A stretch of 64,000 nt of DNA, taken from assembly GCF_027944115.1 (NCBI RefSeq), contig NZ_JAPJZI010000001.1, positions 3,038,001 through 3,102,000 of the forward strand, read 5' to 3'. Source of the stretch: Hoeflea prorocentri. GTDB taxonomy: Bacteria; Pseudomonadota; Alphaproteobacteria; Rhizobiales; Rhizobiaceae. Positions 44,340 through 52,407 of this stretch are shown one piece after another (within the stretch, counting starts at the first letter, position 1; each line of letters opens with the position of its first letter). Made by a program: the position numbers and the translations under genes. The notes beneath the pieces are model-generated. The model searched no databases. It was not told the DNA's origin and worked only from the letters and a program-made list of their open reading frames with translations.

Positions 44340-44894
44340 ATGCATGAGCCGGAAGCCAACCGGCCCGACACCATGGAGGCAAAGTTGTCCGAAGCAAGCT
44401 ACTACGCAGATCAAGATGAGATCCCTCTCTACAATGTGGAGACATGGCTCTACGAGGATTTCAAGGTCGGTGAAAAAGTGCGGTCCATCCGGCGCACGAT
44501 CTCGGAGGGCGAGTGCATGCTCTTCAACAGCCTTGTGATGGACAACCACCCTTATGTCGCCGATGACATTTTCACCTCAAACGAAGGATTGTTCGGCAAG
44601 CGGCTGGTCGCCGGAGCGATGGTTTTCAGCTATGGCCTCGGCCTGATGGCAAACAACAATGTCAACACGTTTTCATACGGTTACGACAAACTGCGCTTCA
44701 TCAAACCGGTGTTCATCGGTGACACGATTTTCACAGTCCGTACGCATCTGGAAAAACGGCCGAAATACAAGGAACTGGGCCTCGTCAAGGTTTCCTATGA
44801 GGTGTTCAAGAATGAGGGCGAACTGGCGCTCTATGCCGAACATCTGCAAACGGTCAAATACCGTCATCCGGAGAATTTCGAGGCCGAGGGCTGA
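44340..44894 (+). CDS. MaoC-family protein lacking the catalytic histidine
   Basis: A 184-residue hotdog protein, paralogous to the one at 42390 (shared '[20 protein letters not shown]'). Where the active one has D-x-x-P-x-H, this one reads '[10 protein letters not shown]': Asp68 is kept but Val73 stands at the His position. It has a longer N-terminus (about 35 extra residues) and a C-terminal extension. It may be a structural partner in a heterodimer with the first MaoC protein, or have another chemistry. It is the last gene of the plus-strand operon. Confidence 0.85.
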   Translation: MHEPEANRPDTMEAKLSEASYYADQDEIPLYNVETWLYEDFKVGEKVRSIRRTISEGECMLFNSLVMDNHPYVADDIFTSNEGLFGKRLVAGAMVFSYGLGLMANNNVNTFSYGYDKLRFIKPVFIGDTIFTVRTHLEKRPKYKELGLVKVSYEVFKNEGELALYAEHLQTVKYRHPENFEAEG

Positions 44895-44923
44895 TCCCGC
44901 CGGCCTGTGGAGGCATCAGGTTT

Positions 44924-46054
44924 TTACGTCAGAAATTCACCCGTATCGGCGCCCAGCGCCGGGCCGCCGCGGCCGGATTTGAAAACCTCGCCATCGATAC
45001 GGATCGGGCAGCGGGTCGTTGACGCGGTCGCGCCGTCAGGTGTCGTAATGTCCTGCACCATATCAAGTGCGGCAAAACCTTCCGTTTCGAGCAAGGCCGG
45101 CCAATCAAGAACCGCGGCGCACCAGATATCGGCCGGCTCCAGCCGGTCCAGCCAATAGCGCACGTCTTGCGTCAAGAGGTGATCGCGCAGGATAGCCTTG
45201 ATATCATCGCGCAGGCGAAGTGCATCATCCGGGTCTGCAAACGGCTCCAGTTCCCTGCAGTCGATCAGTTCGGCAAGCTTTGCGATCGGCGTCATGGCAA
45301 TCGCCAGATAACCGTCCTTGCATTTGTAAATTCCGTAAGGCGCACCAACGGAGATATTCGCATTGCTGACCTTGCCGCGCGGTGCCATTGCACCGTCACC
45401 GTTGAGAAACGCCGTAAACAGTTCGAACTGCATGTCGATTGACGAAGACATCAGGTCAACCTCGACAAGACCACCCTCGCCCGTCCGCTCGCGCCTGAGC
45501 AATGCGGCCATGATGCCCTGTACCAGATGGTTGCCGCATGTGATGTCGAGGGCGGCAAAGCCTGCGGGCACGGGCGGCATATCGCCGTCTCCCGACAGCC
45601 AGGGCATGCCCGTCAGCGACTGAACCAGCAGATCCTGCCCGGGTTTTTCGACCCATGGCCCCTCGGTGCCATAGCCGGTCACCGCACCATAGACCAGCCG
45701 CGGGTTGACGGCACGGACCGTCTCCCAGTCCAGACCGATCCTTTCCATGACACCCGGCCGGAAGTTGTGGATCAGGACATCCACGGACTTCAGCAGTTCC
45801 TTGATCCGTTCAAGATCCGCCGGGTTTTTCAGGTCCGCCGCAACGCTCTTCTTGTTCCGGTTGATCGTATGAAACAGGAGACTGTCTTCACCGGCCTTCT
45901 GGTCTGCAATGACCAGCGATCGGCACAGATCGCCCACTCCCGGCCGTTCTACCTTTATCACTTCCGCACCGAGATCGGCGAGCCTGAGCGCCGCCATCGG
46001 GCCGGCCAGGAACTGGGCGAAATCCAGAACTTTAAGTCCTTCCAGCGGCTTCAT
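44924..46054 (-). CDS. CaiB/BaiF-family (class III) CoA-transferase
   Basis: A 376-residue family III CoA-transferase, paralogous along its length to the one at 31468 ('GLKVLDFAQFLAGPMAALRL', 'GAEVIKVERPGVGDLCR', 'VLIHNFRPGVMERIG', 'VYGAVTGYG'). The probable catalytic Asp is in 'AALDITCG'. I use the ATG at 46054, with GGAG ten bases upstream. It is convergent with the long operon ending at 44894 and divergent from the dehydrogenase pair at 46208; the gap between carries an operator-like repeat. Confidence 0.9.
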   Translation of the reverse strand: MKPLEGLKVLDFAQFLAGPMAALRLADLGAEVIKVERPGVGDLCRSLVIADQKAGEDSLLFHTINRNKKSVAADLKNPADLERIKELLKSVDVLIHNFRPGVMERIGLDWETVRAVNPRLVYGAVTGYGTEGPWVEKPGQDLLVQSLTGMPWLSGDGDMPPVPAGFAALDITCGNHLVQGIMAALLRRERTGEGGLVEVDLMSSSIDMQFELFTAFLNGDGAMAPRGKVSNANISVGAPYGIYKCKDGYLAIAMTPIAKLAELIDCRELEPFADPDDALRLRDDIKAILRDHLLTQDVRYWLDRLEPADIWCAAVLDWPALLETEGFAALDMVQDITTPDGATASTTRCPIRIDGEVFKSGRGGPALGADTGEFLT

Positions 46055-46079
46055 TTGAACTTGACTCCGATTGAACCGT

Positions 46080-46113
46080 ATATAAAACATATTTTCATAT
46101 ACTGATTAGTCAA
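46080..46113 (-). promoter_or_regulatory. promoter/operator between CoA-transferase and alcohol dehydrogenase genes
   Basis: On the minus strand TTGACT (46113–46108) and TATGTT (46091–46086) with a 16-base spacer precede the CoA-transferase start. The inverted repeat ATATAAAA-N5-TTTCATAT (46080–46100) has one mismatch between its 8-base arms and overlaps the -10 region. It is the third member of the set at 31268 and 35522. Confidence 0.6.
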
Positions 46114-46207
46114 GCACTCAAATCCGAGTGCACGTTTGAGCCGCCGGACCCCGCACGGGTCAGCCGCAGCGGGAGCGGCCTACAGGGCCAGGAGGATCAG
46201 GACCGCG

Positions 46208-47236
46208 ATGACGACCAAGCACAAGGCCGGCTACTACAAGGGCAGCAAGAGCTTTACGCTTGACGCGGCCGAGACCGTTTCACCAGGAGCTGGAGAGGTC
46301 GCCATAAAGGTTGCCTATTGCGGGATATGCGGGACCGACATGCATGTCTTTCACGGCAATATGGATGCGCGTGTCGGTCATAACAGGGTACTCGGCCACG
46401 AAATGTCCGGTACCGTGGCCGCCCTTGGCGATGGGGTGGATGGATTTTCCGTCGGCCAGAAGGTGACTGTCAGGCCGCTGAGCCACTGCGGAAAATGCCC
46501 CGCCTGCCTCGCCGGCCATGAACATATCTGTCACAACCTGAAATTTCTCGGACTGGACACCGACGGCGCGATGCAGGAAGTCTGGACCGTGCCGGCCTTT
46601 ACCGTGCATACCCTGCCCGACGACATGCCCATGGACCATGCGGCCCTTGTCGAACCCGTCGCGGTCGCCTGCCACGATGTGCGCCTGTCCGAATTGACCA
46701 AGGGCGAGGATGTTGTCGTGATTGGCGGCGGGCCGATCGGCATGCTTGTGGCGCTCGTAGCGCGCGATGCAGGCGGCAAGGTCATTGTTTCAGAAGTCAA
46801 CCCGAACCGGCTGGCGATCGCCGGGGCGCTTGGGTTTGCCACGATCAATCCGGTCGAACAGGATCTGAGCGCAGAAGTCCTTTCAGCCACGAACGGCAAA
46901 GGCGCGGATGTCGTGTTCGAGGTCTCCGGAACGCAAAAAGGTGTCGATGCGATGACGGCCGTCGCCGCCACACGGGCACGCATCGTCATGGTCGCCATCC
47001 ATGCGACCAAGCCGCAGATCGATCTCTTCCAGTTCTTCTGGCGCGAATTGCAGCTGATCGGGGCGCGGGTCTACGAGCCCGTGGATTATGAAAAGGCCAT
47101 CGCACTTGTGGCATCGGGCGCAATGAGTGCCGATACCATCATCACCGATATCAGCCCGCTTTCCGAAATCCAGGGCGCTTTTGAATCACTCGATACAAAT
47201 CCGACGGCGATGAAAAGCCTGATCAAGGTGAGTTAA
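46208..47236 (+). CDS. zinc-dependent medium-chain alcohol/polyol dehydrogenase
   Basis: A 342-residue MDR enzyme. The catalytic zinc site uses 'CGICGTDMHVFHG' and 'LGHEMSG', and the structural zinc site is the four Cys in 'CGKCPACLAGHEHIC'. The NAD loop 'VVIGGGPIGMLVALVARDAG' is Rossmann-type. The ATG at 46208 is preceded by AGGAGG at 46196. Relatives oxidise sugar alcohols or the hydroxyl of 2-keto-gulonate-type acids. It pairs with the SDR gene four bases downstream. Confidence 0.9.
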   Translation: MTTKHKAGYYKGSKSFTLDAAETVSPGAGEVAIKVAYCGICGTDMHVFHGNMDARVGHNRVLGHEMSGTVAALGDGVDGFSVGQKVTVRPLSHCGKCPACLAGHEHICHNLKFLGLDTDGAMQEVWTVPAFTVHTLPDDMPMDHAALVEPVAVACHDVRLSELTKGEDVVVIGGGPIGMLVALVARDAGGKVIVSEVNPNRLAIAGALGFATINPVEQDLSAEVLSATNGKGADVVFEVSGTQKGVDAMTAVAATRARIVMVAIHATKPQIDLFQFFWRELQLIGARVYEPVDYEKAIALVASGAMSADTIITDISPLSEIQGAFESLDTNPTAMKSLIKVS

Positions 47237-47240
47237 GCAC

Positions 47241-48008
47241 ATGAACGTCTTGCAGTCTTTTGATCTCAGCGGGAAAACAGCACTCGTAACCGGCGCAAAG
47301 CGCGGCATCGGACGGGCCATGGCCGAAGCCCTTGCCGGTGCGGGTGCCGATATAGTCGGCGTCAGCGCGACATTGTCCCCGGGAAGTGAAGTCGAACAGT
47401 CCGTGAGTGCGATGGGGCGGTCATTCACCGGTTATAGTTGTGATTTCAGCAACCGCGGCGCACTACTGGATTTCACAGGCCAACTCAGAGCCGACGGGAT
47501 TGCGCCCGATATCCTGATCAACAATGCCGGGACCATCAAACGAAAGCCGGCGGCGGATCATCCGGATGAATGGTGGGACGAGGTGATCGAGGTCAATTTG
47601 TCATCGCAATTCGTCCTCAGCCGAGAGATCGGCAAGGACATGGTCAAACGCGGACACGGCAAAATCATCTTCACCGCATCCCTGCTGACTTTCCAGGGCG
47701 GAATTACCGTACCCGGCTACGCCGCCTCCAAGGGCGGCATTGGCCAGTTGACCAAAGCCCTCGCCAATGAATGGGCTGGCTCCGGGGTCAACGTCAACGC
47801 CATCGCTCCCGGCTATATCGCCACCGACAACACAGAAGCGCTTCGGCAGGACCAGAACCGCCATCAGGCGATCCTGGAACGTATACCCGCAGGCCGCTGG
47901 GGCCAGCCGGAGGACTTTGCCGGACCGGTCGTATTCCTCGCATCGGCGGCATCGGATTATGTCAACGGTGAAATCCTCGTCGTCGACGGCGGATGGATGG
48001 GCCGTTAG
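47241..48008 (+). CDS. SDR-family oxidoreductase (KduD/gluconate 5-dehydrogenase-like)
   Basis: A 255-residue classical short-chain dehydrogenase. The cofactor motif is 'VTGAKRGIGRAMAEAL', 'NNAGTI' follows, and the catalytic Tyr-x3-Lys is 'YAASKGG' with Ser upstream in 'ASLLTF'. The start 'SFDLSGKTALVTGAKRGIGR' and the end 'YVNGEILVVDGGWMGR' resemble 2-deoxy-D-gluconate 3-dehydrogenase and 2-keto-3-deoxy-L-fuconate dehydrogenase types. It is cotranscribed with the Zn-dehydrogenase. The exact substrate is not clear from sequence. Confidence 0.9.
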   Translation: MNVLQSFDLSGKTALVTGAKRGIGRAMAEALAGAGADIVGVSATLSPGSEVEQSVSAMGRSFTGYSCDFSNRGALLDFTGQLRADGIAPDILINNAGTIKRKPAADHPDEWWDEVIEVNLSSQFVLSREIGKDMVKRGHGKIIFTASLLTFQGGITVPGYAASKGGIGQLTKALANEWAGSGVNVNAIAPGYIATDNTEALRQDQNRHQAILERIPAGRWGQPEDFAGPVVFLASAASDYVNGEILVVDGGWMGR

Positions 48009-48187
48009 GCGACCGTTTCGGACGGGTTTCCGGCGCAATCGATCAGATGGGCCAACGCTTCCACGCGTTCGGCATTCTACTTTCGTGGCATGTGCCTTGT
48101 ATCGCCGCAATTCGGTCCGCAACTGTGTGGCACGCGGCGAGCCGCAGCGCTCTGCGCACCGGCTACGCCCGGTAAAGGAGACATGTC

Positions 48188-48298
48188 ATGAACAGCATTT
48201 TTGCTACTTCCTACCGCCTGATTATGCGGCTGGCATCGTTCTTGTCGGTCACCGGTCGTACGCGGCCACAGCCACTGCCCCAACAGCATTATCCATGA
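48188..48298 (+). CDS. possible small protein, 36 aa
   Basis: An ATG preceded by AAAGGAGACATGTC, a good ribosome-binding site, opens a 36-codon frame beginning 'MNSIFATSYRLIMRLASFLS' and ending in a Pro/Gln-rich tail. The first half is an amphipathic helix with basic residues. It is followed by a perfect 10-bp stem-loop. The gap 48009–48358 holds nothing else I can support. No family is recognised. Confidence 0.4.
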   Translation: MNSIFATSYRLIMRLASFLSVTGRTRPQPLPQQHYP

Positions 48299-48310
48299 GG
48301 AACAAACAGC

Positions 48311-48336
48311 CCCGACCGTCATTGAAGACGGTCGGG
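48311..48336. terminator. stem-loop between the small ORF and egtBD
   Basis: A perfect 10-bp stem (CCCGACCGTC/GACGGTCGGG) with a 6-base loop sits between convergent genes and may end transcription from both sides; T-runs are weak. Confidence 0.55.
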
Positions 48337-48358
48337 TACCGGATTGGCCTGGAACCGG

Positions 48359-50620
48359 TCAGGTGAGAACGGCAACCGCGAAATGGTTGTTTTCGTCCAT
48401 CCACAATTCGGCAAGGCTCCAGCCTGCTTCGTTCGCAATGTCCTCGAAGCGTTCCGGTGTATATTTGTGAGAATTCTCCGTATGGATCGTCTCGCCCTCG
48501 CTAAACCGCACCGTCTCGCCTGCTATGGTGACGGACTGATCGCTACTGCTGACCAGATGCATCTCGATTCTGCTCCTGTCTTCATTCCAGCAGGCCTGAT
48601 GGGTAAAAGCTGAAACATCAAAATCGGCCTCGAGCTCACGATTGATGCGGCTCAGAAGATTGAGGTTGAAGCGGGCCGTCACACCGTCGCTGTCGTCATA
48701 GGCACGAAGCAGCGTCTTGCGCTCCTTGACCAGATCAAACCCGATCACGAAAGTGTCGACGTCCTCAATCTTCCTCAAACGGGCCATCAGTTCCGCGGCC
48801 TCGTCAATTTCAAAATTGCCGATGGTCGAGCCGGGAAAGAACAGCACCTTCGGGGCCGATTCGACCGCCTGCGGCATGGCAAAGGCGCTTGTGAAATCGG
48901 CAACGACCGGATGCACGTCCAGCGACACGTAATCCGCCGCAAGACGCTCGGCCGCCGCCTCCAAATGCGTCACCGAGATGTCCACCGGCACGTATGCGCC
49001 CAATGACGGCAGCGCATCAAGCAGCAGGCGCGTCTTCACGCTCGATCCGCTCCCAAGCTCCACAAGCGCCGCGCCCTCGGGAACATGTGCGGCCAGCCGG
49101 TGTGCCTCATTGCTCAGGATGGCAGTCTCTGTGCGGGTCGGATAATACTCCTCAAGTTCGGTGATCTGATCGAACAGGGCCGAGCCTTCAGCATCGTAAA
49201 GCCACTTGGCTTCTATCGTCTTGCGCGGCGTTGTCAGCCCGGACAGGATCGAGGCGGCAAAGTCCTCTCCCACATCACCTGTTTGTGTCGAGATCTTCTT
49301 GCCCCTCGGATGTCCTGAACCGCCGCCAACCGTATCATCCGCCAGGCGCAGGCCAAGCATCTGCCAGCGCTGGTGCGGGTAAAAGAAGGTGCGGTACGAG
49401 TCCCGCATCTGCTCCAGCGGCGTTGCGCAGGAACCGCCGCGAAGAACGAACTGATTACACATGAACTTGCCGTTATATTCGCCGATGGCGCCTTCGGGCG
49501 GACGAAATCCCGGATAGGGGGTAAACGGGCTTTGCGTCCACTCCCAGACATCGCCCCAGAATTGCTCTCCATCTTCCGGCTCACCGGCAGAGCGACGCGG
49601 CCTGACATCGGTCGGCATCGGCCTGTAGTTGGAAGATTCGAGGAAATTGCCGCGGATCGGCCGCTCGCGGGCGACCACTTCCCACTCCGCTTCCGTCGGC
49701 AGGCGTTTTCCCGACCAGCGGGCAAAGGCATCGGCTTCATAATAGCTGACGTGCACGACCGGCGCTTCGAGATTGACCGGTTGCGGGCCACGCAGCGTGT
49801 AGCTCCACCATTCACCGTCCTGACGCCACCAATAGAGCGGCGCATCCCAGTCCTCCTGCTGACATCTTGCCCAGCCGTCCGAAAGCCAGAGCGTTGCGGT
49901 CCGGTAGCCGCCATCATCCATGAAGGCGATCCAGTCGCGATTTGTCACCGGCCGGGATGCAAGGCGGAACGGCTGCAGATAGGTCTTGTGGCGCGGTCCT
50001 TCGCAGTCATAGGCGAAGCCGCCGCCGCCATGTCCGATTTCAACGAGCCCGCCTTCGTGATCAATCCATTGCAGCGGACGTTCACGCGCAACGCGGATCG
50101 GCTCCGGCGCGCGGTAGGCCGGCATCAGCGGATTGTGCGACAGCGCATGAAGGAGATCGGTGACCAGCAGTTCCTGATGCTGCATCTCGTGATGGCAGCC
50201 GAGTTCGGCAAGGTCGCGGATCTCGTGCGCATCCTCACGATCCTCCGACAAAAGTCGGCGCATTGTGTCGTCGACATGCGCGCGATAGGCCAGGACTTCC
50301 TCAATGGCGGGACGAGAGATCATTCCGCGCTTGGAACGCATGTGCCTTGGTCCGGCCTGGACATAATAGGAGTTAAAAAGGAACGCGAAGCGCTCATCGG
50401 GCGAGCGGTAGTTCGATACACGGGGTTTGAGGATGAATTCCTCGAAGAACCATGTCGTGTGCGCCAGGTGCCACTTGGCCGGGCTGGCATCCTCCATCGA
50501 CTGGAGTGTCATATCTTCGGGCGTCAGCCCTTTGACGAGCGCCTCGGAGCGGGCGCGGACGGATTGATAGAACTTGATACCCGTTTCGGCTGAAGGGGCG
50601 AGATTCGTTGCAGGTGTCAC
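48359..50620 (-). CDS. EgtB–EgtD fusion: bifunctional ergothioneine biosynthesis protein
   Basis: A single 753-residue frame from a GTG (AAGGA upstream). Residues about 1–430 are EgtB, the iron sulfoxide synthase. The DinB part has iron ligands His54 ('WHLAHTTWFFEEF'), His144 and His148 ('HHEMQHQE'); the FGE-like part includes 'GKRLPTEAEWEVVAR' and 'VLRGGSCATP'. After a Gly/Ser/Lys linker (about 435–465), residues to 753 are EgtD, the histidine trimethyltransferase ('AKWLYDAEGSALFDQITELE', 'LVELGSGSSVKTRLLLDAL', 'FFPGSTIGNF'). Fungal Egt1 has the opposite order, EgtD then EgtB. No egtA, egtC or egtE is nearby. Confidence 0.9.
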   Translation of the reverse strand: MTPATNLAPSAETGIKFYQSVRARSEALVKGLTPEDMTLQSMEDASPAKWHLAHTTWFFEEFILKPRVSNYRSPDERFAFLFNSYYVQAGPRHMRSKRGMISRPAIEEVLAYRAHVDDTMRRLLSEDREDAHEIRDLAELGCHHEMQHQELLVTDLLHALSHNPLMPAYRAPEPIRVARERPLQWIDHEGGLVEIGHGGGGFAYDCEGPRHKTYLQPFRLASRPVTNRDWIAFMDDGGYRTATLWLSDGWARCQQEDWDAPLYWWRQDGEWWSYTLRGPQPVNLEAPVVHVSYYEADAFARWSGKRLPTEAEWEVVARERPIRGNFLESSNYRPMPTDVRPRRSAGEPEDGEQFWGDVWEWTQSPFTPYPGFRPPEGAIGEYNGKFMCNQFVLRGGSCATPLEQMRDSYRTFFYPHQRWQMLGLRLADDTVGGGSGHPRGKKISTQTGDVGEDFAASILSGLTTPRKTIEAKWLYDAEGSALFDQITELEEYYPTRTETAILSNEAHRLAAHVPEGAALVELGSGSSVKTRLLLDALPSLGAYVPVDISVTHLEAAAERLAADYVSLDVHPVVADFTSAFAMPQAVESAPKVLFFPGSTIGNFEIDEAAELMARLRKIEDVDTFVIGFDLVKERKTLLRAYDDSDGVTARFNLNLLSRINRELEADFDVSAFTHQACWNEDRSRIEMHLVSSSDQSVTIAGETVRFSEGETIHTENSHKYTPERFEDIANEAGWSLAELWMDENNHFAVAVLT

Positions 50621-50858
50621 TGTTTCAGTCCTTGATTCTGGATTGGGATTAATTTCCTGCCGTTATCTGGAATTCGCCTCCTTGCTTGTTTGCTGATGGT
50701 CCATGGCACCTGCACCTTTTGATGCCCTCCAAGCCACGGACAGCAGGTTCAAGGTGACGGTGAATTCGGGCGCGCCGGTGTCGGCGTTTTCAACTTTCGT
50801 AAACCCTGTTCAAATGTACGGGACCGCCAAAACAGGTAAAGGCGGCGCCGAGTTGCAT

Positions 50859-50878
50859 CCTGACAGCGTTTTGTCAGG
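50859..50878. terminator. stem-loop downstream of the sigma-factor operon
   Basis: CCTGACA-N6-TGTCAGG, a perfect 7-bp stem, 41 bases after the end of the minus-strand operon and upstream of egtBD. Confidence 0.4.
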
Positions 50879-50919
50879 AGGCTCTGCAAGGCCGTTGGTC
50901 CGAGGGACCTGTCGCGATT

Positions 50920-51267
50920 TCAGCGGAACAATCGCCGCCGGGCAGCTCTCAACATCAAAAACAAGAGCGCGCAGGGTGTGGCGATGGTGTTGACCGGAAG
51001 CAACGCGGCGCCAAGGACCGGGTCGCCTATCGTAAAAAGCGGCGTTGCAAGGCCGTTCATGACCAGAATCGCTGCCTGTTGCATGGGCGCCGCAAAAAGC
51101 ATTGACGCCAGCAAAACCACGACAATCACGACAAGGATTTTGACAACGTGCCGGCGGCGACCGTCTCCGGCCGACCTCATGGTCCAGGTGGCAAAGGCCT
51201 CACCGTCCAGTGGTTTGTCCGCCTCGGCAAACAATCTGTTCAGTTCGCGATCACGTTCATCGGTCAT
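50920..51267 (-). CDS. small membrane protein coupled to ECF sigma factor, 115 aa
   Basis: A charged cytoplasmic N-terminus of about 40 residues ('DERDRELNRLFAEADKPLDG') is followed by three hydrophobic segments ('ILVVIVVVLLASMLFAA', 'AAILVMNGLATPLFT', 'ATPCALLFLMLRAARRR'). The ATG overlaps the sigma-factor stop (ATGA). The position and topology are those of a small membrane anti-sigma factor, but it lacks a recognisable ZAS motif, so this is inference from context. Confidence 0.7.
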   Translation of the reverse strand: MTDERDRELNRLFAEADKPLDGEAFATWTMRSAGDGRRRHVVKILVVIVVVLLASMLFAAPMQQAAILVMNGLATPLFTIGDPVLGAALLPVNTIATPCALLFLMLRAARRRLFR

Positions 51268-51830
51268 GAATGTTCTCCGTGACTGGTCGTGCCGCCATAG
51301 GCGGACAGCGCCTTTTTCAAACGCTGTGCTCCACGGCGGATATGGGATTTGACGGTGCCTGCCGGCAGGCCGGTGAGTTCGGCAATTTCGGCATGGCTCA
51401 TGCCTTCACTGTACGACAGAACGATGCAAAGCCTGACAGGTTCGGACAGGCCGGCAAGTGCACGGTCAAGGTCATAGGCAAGGTCGGCGGAATGTTCTGC
51501 CTGTCCGGCAATTTCGTCAGGATCCCCGGCATTCTTCAAGGGGTCGCGGCGCCGGCAATGCTGAAGCCAGACGTTCACGGCAAGCCGCTTGAGCCATGCG
51601 CCGAAACTGCCGGGCTGCCGCAACTTCCCCATATGACGCCAGGCTTCGAGAAAGGCCTGCTGGGCAAGATCGTCCGCCAGGGCGGGATCACCGCACAAGC
51701 GTCGCATCAGGTTGCGCAGCCATGATTGACGGCGGCGCACAAGCTCCTCAAAGGCAAGGCGATCGCCGTTTTTTGCCAAGGCGGCAACGAGTGCCTCCGG
51801 GGCTTTCGCATATGTCGCCAACGGCTTCAT
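51264..51830 (-). CDS. ECF-family RNA polymerase sigma factor
   Basis: A 188-residue ECF sigma factor. Region 2 is 'RRLCGDPALADDLAQQAFLE' and 'FGAWLKRLAVNVW'; region 4 is 'GMSHAEIAELTGLPAGTVKS' and 'HIRRGAQRLKKAL'. Region 3 is missing, as in all ECF factors. It is the middle of three tightly packed genes, after a small membrane protein (8-base gap) and before another that overlaps it. I see no obvious recognition sequence to predict its targets. Confidence 0.92.
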   Translation of the reverse strand: MKPLATYAKAPEALVAALAKNGDRLAFEELVRRRQSWLRNLMRRLCGDPALADDLAQQAFLEAWRHMGKLRQPGSFGAWLKRLAVNVWLQHCRRRDPLKNAGDPDEIAGQAEHSADLAYDLDRALAGLSEPVRLCIVLSYSEGMSHAEIAELTGLPAGTVKSHIRRGAQRLKKALSAYGGTTSHGEHS

Positions 51831-51838
51831 CCTGACCG

Positions 51839-52282
51839 CTAGCGGCCAAGGCGGCCAGAACGGGTGTCATCGCCCTGCCCGTCACGGCGGGCAACATACC
51901 GCGCTGACGCGATCAGCCCGAAGGCCGCAAAGCCGACGAGGAAAGCCGCGCCGAGGATCGGGTAGAAAGCCGGCGCGTATTGCAGACTGACAAGCCAGGC
52001 GAGAACGGCAATGCCGGGCGCCACGAACAGGCTGATCAGACCGTAGACCATAAGCTCGCGCTCAAGCCGCGCCCCACCGCCAGTCGTCGACGCCAGGACC
52101 TTGTCCAGAACGTCTTCGTCGATCGCCTGCCCGCTTTCGACAATGCGCCGCAGGGTCTCGTGTTGCGTGCGCCGTTTGGCGATGTCGTACCAGATGCCGG
52201 CAATGATGACGGCTGCAATAAAGAACCAGAAGCCGAGCGCAGCCAGGCCTGCGCCAACTCCTTCCAGACCTGCTAGTTGCAT
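51839..52282 (-). CDS. DUF6249-like membrane protein, 147 aa
   Basis: Three or four membrane segments: 'LGFWFFIAAVIIAGIWYDIA' near the N-terminus, then after a soluble loop 'IVESGQAIDEDVLDKVLAS', 'LISLFVAPGIAVLAWLVSL' and 'ILGAAFLVGFAAFGLIASA'. The loop 'QHETLRRIVESGQAIDEDVL' is typical of DUF6249 proteins found beside ECF sigma factors. I use the ATG at 52282, with GGAGA eight bases upstream. It is the first gene of the sigma operon. Confidence 0.75.
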   Translation of the reverse strand: MQLAGLEGVGAGLAALGFWFFIAAVIIAGIWYDIAKRRTQHETLRRIVESGQAIDEDVLDKVLASTTGGGARLERELMVYGLISLFVAPGIAVLAWLVSLQYAPAFYPILGAAFLVGFAAFGLIASARYVARRDGQGDDTRSGRLGR

Positions 52283-52407
52283 GCGTATCTCCATGAACTG
52301 TGTGTTTGTGCCCATATAGATGCGTGGAAAGGGCTTATTGGATGCAGGACAAAAAAAGTAATTTCACGGTATTTCAATCTTACCGCGAAACGGTCTAACG
52401 TCCCGCC

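Noticed and set aside
49373-50593. Open frame of 406 codons opposite egtBD
   Set aside because: No recognisable motifs; the minus-strand frame encodes EgtB metal ligands.
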